Below are positions 37,053-47,528 of a stretch of 64,000 nt of DNA, piece by piece. How positions within the stretch are numbered: position 1 is the first letter of the stretch; each line of letters begins with the position of its first letter. Below the pieces are notes generated by a model that saw only the letters and a program-made list of their open reading frames with translations, was not told the origin of the DNA and ran no database searches. The stretch is taken from contig JBITNC010000001.1 of assembly GCA_050084985.1 (NCBI GenBank), positions 59,334,001-59,398,000 of the forward strand, in the 5' to 3' direction. The position numbers and the translations under genes were made by a program. Origin of the DNA: Nageia nagi. Its lineage: Eukaryota > Pinophyta.

Positions 37053-37429
37053 ACAAGTACAAAAAGATGAATTCCATTTTTGGATTAAAAGTGGAAGTGT
37101 TTTCCTTTATTTTTAGGTTTGGTCATACTTGATCTCAAAATTAATATTTGATAAGCATATTTATAACCATTATTTAAAAAATACAGCTTCAGGACTAGAC
37201 CCCATTATATCCAGCAAACATAATTAGATTCAAATTAAAATATTTTCTTAAATCCTTTTGGGTAAAGATACCTACAACACTAAAGATTACGTAGGATATT
37301 TTTCTATAATTTTTTCATAAATATTTTATTTTGTGCTCATGTCCATCAAGTATAATTTGACCTAAACTTATCATTTTTAATTTTATTTTTTAACTTGTGA
37401 AGAATTGTATTTAGAATTTTGTTTGGGTA
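37053..37429. other. Non-coding spacer
   Basis: Separates the right LTR from the second TTAGGG-like array; nothing recognisable. Confidence 0.4.
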
Positions 37430-38680
37430 GGAAGGGTTAGGGGTCATGATTAGGGGTAAGGATTAGGGTTTATAGTTAAGGTTAGGGGTTAGGGTGTGGG
37501 TTAAGGATTAGGCATTAAGGGTAAGGCTTAATGGTTACAATTAGGTGTTAGAGTTAGGGGTTATGATTAGGGGTTAAGGTTTGGGGTAAGGGTTATGGGT
37601 TAGGGTTTGGGGTAAAGGTAAGGGGTTAGGATAAAGGATTAGGGGTAAGGGTTATAGATTATAATTAAGGATTAAATATTAGGGTTAGTGGTTATGATTA
37701 AGGGTTACAAGTTACATTTGGTATAAGGGTTAGTGATTATGATTAGGGGTTAAGTGTAAGAGTTAAGAATTAGGAATAGGGGTTATATGTTATAGTTAGG
37801 GTTAGAATTAGGGGTAAGGGTTAGGGTTAAGGGTAAGGGTTAGATGTTATGGTTAGGGACTAGGGTCATGGGTTAGGATTAGGGTTAGAATTTATGATTA
37901 GAGTGTTGGGTAAGGGTTAGGGTCTAAGGTTTGGGATAAGATTTAGGGGTTATAATTAGGGGTTAGGGGTTAAGGTAAGGGTTAGGGCTTACTACTAGGA
38001 GTTATGGATTAGGGTAAGGATTAGGGGTTAGAGATAAGGGTTATGGGTTAATATTATGGGTTAAGGATTATGGTTTAGAGTTTAGGGTTAGTGGTTAGAG
38101 GTTAGGGGTTAGGCTTAGGGTTAGAGTTGGGGTTTAGAGTTTAGAATTTGGGGTAAGGGTTATGAATTATAATTAGGGGTTATAATTATACGTTAGTAGT
38201 TATAATTAGGGGTAAGGTTTAGGGTTTAGGGTTAGGATTAGGGTTAAGGGTTAGGATTTAGTGTAAGGATTAGCAGTTACAATTATGAATTAGGGATAAA
38301 GGTTAGGGGTTAGGGTTAGGGGTTACAATTAGAGGTTAAGGGTTATGGTTTAACATAAGGGTTAGGGATTATGATTAAGGGTTAAGGGTTAATCTAAAAT
38401 TTTTTATTATAATTAAATATAAAAAAATTAAAAATATAATATGATATATAAAATACAATAAATAAAACTATAAGGACTGGGGGTTATAGTTAGGGGTTAG
38501 GGTTATGGATAATGGTTAGGGGTTAAGGGTTAGCATTTGGGGGTTAGGGTTTAGGGGTAAGTATTAGAGGTTTGGGTTAGGGTTAAGGGTAATGGTTAGA
38601 GGCTATAGTTAGGGGTTAGGGTTAGGGTTAGGATTTAGGGTTAGTAGTTAAGGTTTAGGTTAGGGTTAGGTTTAAGATGA
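37430..38680 (+). repeat. Degenerate TTAGGG-like array, 1.25 kb
   Basis: Irregular GGGTTAGGG, GGGGTTAGGG and AAGGGTTA units, G-rich strand on plus, as in 29890-30228. An AT-rich gap (about 38395-38465) splits it. Unit lengths vary from 5 to 9, so this is telomere-like minisatellite and not a telomere. Confidence 0.8.
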
Positions 38681-39445
38681 ATTTGATCAAATTCAAGATT
38701 TGTTACTAGAATGGGTGTAAGGTCTTTCATGAGAACACAAGGGCACCAATACTCTTCCTTATTTAAAAATACATAAGTTATGAATTTTGCTACAACAAGT
38801 TGGGATGTGCTATCTTTGATATGATCGTAACTTCTTTCTTATGCTTGTACCAATCATTTTTTTATTGAACAAAGTTGATGCATGTTACTCTTTACATTTT
38901 TCTAGTAAATGTTCTATAATATCACATAAACTACCCTCCATTTTTATAATTCAATGTTAGATTTTCAACCAAAGAAAAATAATGTTACAAGAAAAAATTA
39001 CTTTAGGCATCTCAAAATCATGTAATATAATATTTTTAATTTATCTCCCTCTTCTCTCTAGTAATATGATTTGGGTTAGTGTTTAAAGATAATATGAGTA
39101 CTAATTTATACATTTTATAATGTGAGTAATATTACCACCCAATTTTTGAATAGCAAAATTCCTATGTTTTTCTTAGGAATAGGTATCTAGGAAAATTTAT
39201 TTATTTCCAATAAAATAAAAAAAAACCATATAATTTTGTATAAATTTAAAAGTCTAAAAAATAACTATTTTACATGATTACATATTTCATCATAAAAAGA
39301 GTTTGAGCCATTAGGTAGCATATATAATGTTTAGAATAAGTGCACACATTGGATATTAGTATGGAAGTTAACTTCTCAAAAAATTTTGAGTTTCATTCCT
39401 CAACATGATTGACAAGAATCTACCCTCACATGAAAATAGGACTCA
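38681..39445. other. Non-coding DNA left of the CACTA element
   Basis: No coding or repeat structure recognised. The last three bases (TCA, 39443-39445) are the left target duplication. Confidence 0.5.
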
Positions 39446-39474
39446 CACTACTACATTTTGTGGGTTTTGCATCA
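39446..39474 (+). repeat. CACTA left terminal inverted repeat
   Basis: Begins CACTACTACATTTTG and ends TTTTGCATCA. Matches the reverse complement of 52975-53003 at 23 of 29 positions; the mismatches are at position 7 and positions 15-19. Transposase-binding end. Confidence 0.9.
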
Positions 39475-39639
39475 CACAATGAGTCAAGATGTAATGTAGT
39501 TTTTCTTTTTCTTAGTCTCTCATTGATGCCTCATATGAAACTAAGGTTGCTATCAACCCATGCATCAAGCAATGCATCAAGATAATATTTTCTTTCATCA
39601 ACCAGAACATTAAGAGTTTGGCTTAGAAAATATCACAAA

Positions 39640-40123
39640 TATGACTTATAAAGCATCAAGTATTGTGACTCATAAAATACCAACACTTTGAATCATAAAA
39701 TTTCAATAATTTGAGTCATAAAATATCAACACTTTGACTCACAAAGTATCCATAATTTGACTCATAAAACTTCAACACTTTGACTCATAAAAATTCAAGA
39801 CTTTGACTCATAAAATGTCAACATTTTGATTCATAAAACATCAATAATTTGACTCATAAAACATCTATAATTTGATGCATAAAATGTTAATAATTTGACT
39901 CATAAAATTTCAATAACTTGACTCATAAAACATCAATACTCTAACTCATTAAACATCAATAATTTGACTCATAAAATGTTAATATTGTGACTCATAAAAC
40001 ATTAATAATTTGACTCATAAAACATCAATACTTTGACTCAGATAATGATAATATTTTAACTCAGATAGAATCAATATTTTAACTTATAAAACATCAATAC
40101 TTTAACTCATAAAACATCAAATT
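39640..40123 (+). repeat. CACTA subterminal array: 21 copies of a 23-bp unit
   Basis: The unit starts TTTGACTCATAAAA and ends CATCAATAA or TCAACAC. It recurs head to tail 21 times with few indels, about 195 bp from the left end. Subterminal repeats of this kind bind the TNPA-type protein in En/Spm. No matching array is seen at the right end. Confidence 0.9.
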
Positions 40124-40135
40124 ATGCTTCTTAAT

Positions 40136-40584
40136 TCAAAAAAAAAAAAAAAAAATTATTATTACTATTTTTTATTTCTTTTTTTATGTAGTGTATAATA
40201 CATTAGAATACATTAATTGTAATATATATACATTCTAAATGCATTCAAATAATACATTAAAATGTAAATGTAATATAAATACATTCAAAGATACATAGAA
40301 ATTTAAAAATATAAGCATAATAAGAATAAAACTTAAAACACATTATGTATAAATAATATAACACACTAAATTAATAATTAGATGTGTATAATTAGGATCA
40401 ATCAATAAAAAATATATACATCAAGTGTAAAAATGCATGGTAATGTGTCAACAAAAAATATCCACATCAAGTGTACACATGCATGTTAATGGATTAACAA
40501 AAATGTCCACATTGAGTGTACAAATGCATGGTAATGGGTCAATAAAAAATATCTACATGGAGTGTACAAATGCATGGTAATGGA
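40136..40584. other. CACTA left region: poly(A) tract and short repeats
   Basis: A run of about 19 A follows the array (near 40138-40156). At 40430-40580 a ~60-bp unit with AGTGTACAAATGCATGGTAATGG recurs three to four times. Non-coding, immediately downstream of the TNPA-like gene's stop. Confidence 0.6.
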
Positions 40585-42178
40585 TCATTCACTATCATGA
40601 CCACACCTAGTGTAATCTTCATCATCTTCATCCATTCTAAAAATTTTCCACCCCTCTTGGTCACCCTCCTCTCAGCCACCCTCTGATTGACCCTCCTCAC
40701 CCTACAAAGAATAATCAACTAAATATTAGTAAATAAGAAAAACTAAATAATTTATGATTCATTATTAAAATAATATAATAAATTAAAAAACACTTAAATA
40801 TTACTTATATTCTTGGAAGCTATTTTCAAGAGTAGTGCTTGAAACCCATTTTTTAGGGCAAATTTTACTTCATCTTTTGTAGGATACCTACCATATATAT
40901 CATACTACAAAAGAATATATTTACTTAAATAATATTTTATGCATATAATTTAATCATATATCTATTCATGCATAAAATATGAAATAAATACTTTAATATA
41001 CTTGCTTATCTTATTTCAATCCCTACTTTTCCTAATTTTCCTAACTTATGGGTATATGCCATTGAAGATGTGTTGTATTGGACATGTGGAACTTTTTCAA
41101 ACCATGATGGTTTAGTAGTGGATTCTCTATGTGCTTCCTCCTCCTCTACCTTCTTCATAAGTCTCTTCCACACCTACTTATCAACATCTATAGGCCTACT
41201 TCCTTTTCATTTATTTTTAGGAAGTTTTTTTATTTTATTCCTTATTTTATCTCTCCTCTAATTCAAATTCTTTCCCATATGTTACAATGCCCATTTTGGA
41301 TTCCATGCATCACCAAATTCTCTTTTCAAGATATTTATGACCCTTTTTTTTGCTATAAAATACATAATTTTTAAAAAAATGAATTAAAAAATTAAGTAAA
41401 ATGTACTATTAATATTAATTTATAAAAAATATCAAGTATAAAATTAATAATATAAACTACATATATACCTATTTCACTTTGTTTTTTCCACTCAATATGT
41501 ATGGTGGGATCAAACTAGTGGAAAGTGAATTTTCTGAGAGTATCATAAAAAAATGCCCTAAAGAGAATTTAATAACATTAGTAAATTAATATATTCCAAA
41601 ATAAATATATAAATATATAATTTTTAAAATCAATTCTTACCATTTCAATCTTTAATTACAACACCTTTCTCATCCACCTTAATCTCAATATCATTAGTGC
41701 CCTTACATGTTGAAAATATTATCTCCATATTGACTTATTGTATATTTGTAATTACCATATTACTTAGATTATATTTATTGAATGTAACATTTTATTAATG
41801 AAAGGTAACTTCAATCAATTTTTTAAATATAAGAAAATAAGTAATGTTACCATTTGGTGAAGAGTCTATTGATGATGGTCAATCTACACCACTAGCAAGC
41901 CCAAAAGGCCTAGTAGATGAAGTCCCAATACCCATTTGTTTATCAATTTCTCTATCAATCTCACTTTTTTACATCCATTGCATGGCCATTTTATATATTT
42001 TTCCACCTTCTTACTCTGTTAAATAGGTAAAAAAAATAAATTTAGATATCCTTTTGAAATGAATATTATTAAATAAAAATTTAATAAATCACATTCATAA
42101 ATAAATACTTACAAAACCCTTCTTGCTTGCAGTTGACTTTAGATGTTTTGGCTTCTTTCCCCTCCTATCGTTGGCCAT
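40585..42178 (-). pseudogene. TNPA-like (Ptta/En/Spm) gene, at least six exons
   Basis: Exon 1 runs from ATG 42178 to 42113 (MANDRRGKKPKHLKS..., 22 codons) with donor GTAAGT. Exon 2 (42015-41851, 55 codons) keeps phase and includes KSEIDREIDKQMGIGTSSTR after a shift. Later pieces: NDIEIKVDEKGVVIKD (ending at 41641), FFYDTLRKFTF and DPTIHIEWKKQSE (41557-41469), then 41352 downward LKREFGDAWNPKW, RPIDVDK, VWKRLMKKVEEEEAH and VPHVQYNTSSMAYTHK. The last exon (40701-40585) is acidic (MDEDDEDYT) and ends in TGA. The W-K-x-L-x-x-x-W and P-H-x-x-x-S-x-x-x-A pattern is that of plant Ptta/En/Spm proteins, which bind element ends. Several stops interrupt it. It points away from the transposase. Confidence 0.65.
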
Positions 42179-42399
42179 GATAATCACTAAATAAAGTTAA
42201 TAATAGAAAATATTATTAGTATAAAAAATTTGAAACTATTCAATTTAATAAACCTAACATAGTATGTGAATATTAAATTTATAAAGTTTATCATTGAGAC
42301 ACATTGCAATATGAATATGATGGAAGAAATTTAGGATGTTAACTTTTGTAAATGTAACATGTCTATATTATTTTAAGTTATTTCAATCAGTTATAATAA
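42179..42399 (-). promoter_or_regulatory. Presumed upstream region of the TNPA-like gene
   Basis: Sits between the TNPA-like start codon and the telomere-like arrays. No clear TATA box. Assigned by position only. Confidence 0.25.
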
Positions 42400-43640
42400 T
42401 ATTTATGAGTAACCCAAACCCCTAATCAACCCTTAAATCCTAACCAAATATAACCCCTAATATCTTAATTCTTAACTCTCTACTCATGCCTATACCCTTA
42501 AATTGTAAACTTTAAATCTTAATTTAAATCTTAAACCCTCAACTAAAACCTAAACTTGTAACCCTTAAATCCTAACCATAATCCTTAATAAATCCTAACC
42601 ATATTCTTTAAATCCTAACACTTACCCTTAATTCCTAACCATAACCCTTAAACTTTAATTTCTAACTAAAATCCAAACCCATAAAACCCTAACATTGAAT
42701 TCAAACCCAAACTCCTAACCCTTAAATCATAACATAAACCCTTAAACCCAAACCCCTACCCCTTAAAGTATCATAACCCCTAACCCTTAAAGTATAGCAA
42801 CCCCTAACAAAATTGGCTACTGCAACACTCAACTCTAGAATTTAAAGTTAAATCTTAAACCCTCAACTCAAACCTAAACCCTTAACCCTTAAACTGTAAT
42901 CCCTAAGTCAAATCTAAACTCTCAAACCCTAAACCCAAACCCTAACCCTTAAATCCTAACCATAATCCTTAGTAAATCCTAAACATATTCTTTAAATCCT
43001 AACACTTACCCTAAATTCTTAACCATAACCTTTAAACCCTAATTTCTAACTAAAATCCAAAACCATAAAACCTTAACATTGAACTCAAACCTAAACTCTT
43101 AACCCTTAAATCCTAACATAAACCCTTAAACCCTAACCTAAACCCAAACCCTTAACACTTAATGTATCGTAATCCTTAACCCTTAAAAAAACTTAACCCC
43201 TAACAAAATTGGGTACAACACTCAACTTTAGAAATTAGGGTTAAATATTAAACCCTAAACTCAAACCTATACCCCTAACCCTTAAATTGTAACCCCTAAT
43301 TCAAACCTAAACTTTTAAACCCCAACCCCTAACCCTTAAATCCTATCCATAATCCTTAATAAATCCTTACCATATTCATTAAATACTAACACTTACCCTT
43401 AATTCCTAACCATAACCCTTAAACCCTAATTTCTAACTAAATTCAAACCCATAAAACCCTAACATTGAACTCAAACCTAAAATCCTAACACTTAAATCCT
43501 AACATAAACCCTTAAACCCTAACTCAAACCCAAACCCCTAACCCTTAAAGTACTGCAACCCCTAACCCCAACCTAAACCTTTATACCCTAACCTACTAAA
43601 CATTTATATTGCAACCCCTAACCTTAACCTAAACCTTTAT
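42400..43640 (-). repeat. CCCTAA-like array A (inside CACTA)
   Basis: C-rich strand on plus, made of AACCCTTAA, CCTAACC and AAACCCTAA units. A longer period of about 300-360 bp is visible: the sequence from a CCCTCAACT(C/A)AAACCTAAAC motif to TTAACCCTTAAA recurs three times (near 42535, 42865 and 43250), each time with ACATATTCTTTAAATCCTAA or a close form. Confidence 0.8.
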
Positions 43641-44790
43641 ACAATATGATGTTAGTGTTAACCTAAATTTATCCCTAAGTTTTTTACAAAAAATTGCCAT
43701 AAATGTTTTACAAAAAGTTACCATGAGTTTTTTACAAAAATTTACCCTAAATTTTAAATCATAACCCAAACATTTAACACATAAAATTTAAACCTAAATT
43801 TTACAAAAATTAATCATAATTTATTATAAATATTTCCTTAAATTTAAGTTAAAATTACCCTTAGTTTTTTACAAAAATTAATCCTAAGTTTTTACAAAAA
43901 TTAACCCTAGCTTTTTACAAAAATTAACCCTAAATTTTAAAATCAAAATTAACCCTAAAATTTTACAAAAATTAACATTAAATTTTAAGTCAAAATTAAC
44001 CCTAAATTTTAATAAAATTTAACCATAACCCAAAAAACCTAACACCTAAAATTTAGCCCTAAATTTTTACAAAATTAATCCTAATTTTTTACCCTAATTA
44101 ACCCTAATTTTTTTTACAAAAATTAACCCTTATTTTTTATGAAAATTAAACCCTAAACCCTAACAAAAATTAACCATAAATTTTGAAATCAAAATTAACC
44201 CTAAATTTTTACAAAAAATAATCCTAATTTTTTACAAAACATAACATTAAATTTTAAGTCAAAATTAACCTTAAATTTTAATAAAATTTAATCTGTAGTC
44301 CAAACACCTAACACTTAAAATTTAACCCTTAATTTTTACAAAAATTAACCCTAATTTTTACAAAAATCAACCCTATTTTTTATAAATATTATTCGTAATT
44401 TGTACCCTAAATTTTTACAATAGTTAATCCTAATTTTTTTACAAAAATTAACTCTAAATTTTAAATTAAAATTAACCATGGTTTTTTATGAAAATTAAGC
44501 CTAATATTTTACAAGAATTAAACCTAAATTTTTTACAAAAAATAACCCTAATTGTTTACAAAAAATAACCCTAATTTTTTATTAAAAAATAATCTAATTT
44601 TTTACAAAAATTAACATTAAACTTTAACTCAAAATTTACCCTACATTTTAAGTTCAAATTAACCTACATTTTTAAGTTAAAATTAACCCTACATTTTTAA
44701 GTTAAAATTAACCTTATTTTTTTTACAAAACTCAACCCTAAATTTTTACAAAACTTTACCCTAATTTTCTACAAAACTTAGTCCTATGTT
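43641..44790. repeat. Array B: ~21-bp ACAAAAATTAACCCTAA units (inside CACTA)
   Basis: Repeating AATTAACCCTAATTTTTTAC text with variants (ATTAATCCTAA, TTAACATTAAA). It is a mixture of a CCCTAA core and an AT spacer. Non-coding. Confidence 0.75.
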
Positions 44791-45725
44791 TTTACAAATT
44801 GGAGATCATATGGTCATTTTCATATAACAAAAAAAGGAGCTATAGGATTCCTTGGTATGTTTTTGTTTTTTAATTAAGAATTTAGCAAAATTAAGACCCT
44901 AATTTGTAAATTTTGGAAATGTTATCTCAAACCTAAAATTAATTTTGTAAGATTTAGATTTTTCCTAAAATTAATTTTGTAAGATTTAGATTTTTCCTTA
45001 AAATTAATTTTGTAAGATTTAGTTTTTCTCCAAACCCTAGGTTTAATTTTGTAAACCATTTATTCTAATTTTGTTAAGTTTTTACTGCCATAATTATTGA
45101 TCCATAGAGTGGGCTACACTTGGATTTGATCACCAAGGTAGTCTTCCCTTAAGATAGGAGCCATTACTTTCCATCAAATGATTATAAATAAGGGAGATGA
45201 GAGTTGCATAGGTGACACCAATGGGTTATTCAGTCCATTGGCTCTATCATTGAGGGTTTATACTCTTAGCAAGCCATTAACTATTCATTTTATGGCATTC
45301 TCAATGCCCCCATTGTAAAATGAGGACACATTATCAAAAATTAGCCCTAGGAAGCCTTTTTAGCCATAATATTGAGCTTGGATCCTGCATCACTTAAGAA
45401 GGGTTAGATTGTTAATGGAGGTAGAGTTCTAATTACTACCTCCAATATATAGTTATGTGACTTATTGGTAAGATATGGTAAACCCAGCTTATAGTTTTAC
45501 AAACCTACCTTATTTTAACACTTGACTAGTATACATTCTAGGAAAAATAAAAACTTTAACGATACTCTTCACATCGATCACATTAATAAGATTTAATCAA
45601 TTTGTGAGATTGTAAAAAAGATAACCATATCGATTGCATGATAAAGTAATTAGGCATATAGATTATTTGAGGCATATTTTTAAAGTTGTAAAAAAGATAA
45701 ATATTATATTTTCTTAAGTATAATA
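44791..45725. other. Spacer between arrays B and C
   Basis: Unique-looking DNA. A TTTTCCTAAAATTAATTTTG-like unit (AATTTTGTAAGATTTAGATT) is repeated three times at 44935-45025. No coding sequence. Confidence 0.5.
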
Positions 45726-47275
45726 TAGGTTGTTCAAATCTTAGACCCTAAACCCTTCATCATAAACCCTACACCCTAAACCTATGTCTTAAACCCTTCA
45801 ACATAACAACCCTAAACCTTAAACCATAAATCCTAAACCCTACATCCTAAACCCTAAACCCTTCATTATAAACCTTAAACCCTACATCCTAAACCATAAA
45901 CTCTACATCCTAAACCCTAAACCCTTCATTATAAACCCTAAACCTTACATCATAAACCCTAAACCTTCATCATAAACCCTAAACCCTTCATCATAAACCT
46001 TAAATCCTTCATCCTAAACCTTAAAACATAAACCCTTCATCCTAAACCCTACATCCTAAACCTTAAACCCTAAACCCTTCATCATAAACCCTACATCCTA
46101 AACCCTAACACTAAACACTTCATCATAAACCTTAAACCTTACATCACAAATCATAAACCCTACATCCTAAACCTTAAACCCTTCATAATAAACCTTAAAC
46201 CATGCATCCTAAACCCTAAACCCTTCATCATATACCCTAATCCCTAAACCTTAAATGCTAAACCTTGTATCATAAAACCTAAACCTTGCATCATAAACCC
46301 TAAACCCTAAATTATAAACCCTAAACCCTACATAATAAACCTTAATCCCTACATCTTAAACTCTAAACCCTAAACCCTTCATCATAAAACTTAAACCTTT
46401 CACCTTAAACCCTTCATCATAAACCCTAAACCCTACATCATAAACCCTAAACCCTTCATTATAAACTTTAAACCTTGCATCATAAACCTTAAACCCTGCA
46501 TCCTAAACCCTAAACCCTACATCCTAAATGCTAAACCCTTCATCATAAACTCTAAATCCTAAACCTTAAACCCTACATCATAAATCCTAAACCCTAAATC
46601 CAACATCATAAACCCTAAACCCTGTATCATAAACACTAAACCCTTCATCATAAACCCTAAACCCTTCATCTTAAACCTTAAACCCTAAACCCTTCATCAT
46701 AAATTCTACATCTTAAACATTAAACCCTAAACCCTACATCATAAACCCTAAACCCTACATCCTAAACCTTAAACCCTAAACCCTTCATCATAAACCCTAG
46801 ACCTTACATCATAAATCATAAACCTTGCATCCTAAACCCTAAATCCTTTAACATAAACCTTAAACCTTGCATCCTAAACTCTAAATCCTACATCTAAACC
46901 CTAAAACCTTCATCATAAACCTTAAACCATGCATCCTAAACTCTAAACCCTTCATCATAAATCCTAATCCCTAAACCCTAAACCTTGCATCATAAACCCT
47001 AAATCCTAAACCCTTCATCATAAACCCTACATCCTAAACCCTAAATCCTTCATCATAAACCTTAAACCCTCTATCATAAACCCTAAACTCTTTATCATAA
47101 ACCTTAAACCCTTCATCATAAATTCTAAACCTTACATTGCAAATCATAAACTCTACATCCTAAACCCTAAACCCTTCATCATAAACCTTAAACCATATGT
47201 CCTAAATGCTAAACCCTTCATCATAAACCTTAAACCTTGCATCATAAACCTTAAACCCTACAACCTTGATTTTTT
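45726..47275 (-). repeat. Array C: telomere-heptamer-derived repeat (CCCTAAA family)
   Basis: 1.55 kb dominated by three heptamers in series: CCCTAAA, CCCTACA or CCCTTCA, and TCATAAA or TCCTAAA. The seven-base register is kept for long stretches, giving a ~21-bp higher-order unit. CCCTAAA is the complement of the plant telomere repeat TTTAGGG. Confidence 0.85.
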
Positions 47276-47420
47276 TACAACCATAATTTTTTACAACCCT
47301 AATTTTGTACAACCCTAGTTTTTTACAACCCTAATTTTTTATAACCTTGATATTTTACAACCCTAATTTTTTACAACCCTAATTATTTTCAATCCTAATT
47401 TTTTACAATCTTAAACCCTA
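47276..47420. repeat. Array D: TTTTTTACAACCCTAA units
   Basis: About eight units of ACAACCCTAATTTTTT, similar in style to array B. Ends about 110 bp before the SET gene's first ATG. Confidence 0.7.
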
Positions 47421-47528
47421 AACCCTTAATCCTAAATGTTTAAAATTTTAACTTAATATCCATTATTTCTAATTATATTGCTTAATGTTGAAGCAAGTTA
47501 GTGACATGTTATTGACATCATCATTGAC

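Noticed and set aside
35911-37077. Minus-strand frames of 73-123 codons in the right LTR
   Set aside because: They lie within LTR sequence, overlap each other in different frames, are not open in the left LTR and show no domain.
29890-38680. True telomere at the TTAGGG-like arrays
   Set aside because: Units are irregular (5-9 bp, many variants), interrupted by other DNA, and flanked by transposons on both sides. They are interstitial, degenerate repeats.
39640-40123. CRISPR-like array
   Set aside because: The 23-bp units are directly adjacent with no spacers, and the setting is a plant transposon end.
41070-42026. Plus-strand frames of 60-81 codons
   Set aside because: Antisense to the TNPA-like gene; hydrophobic composition comes from reversed lysine/glutamate codons.
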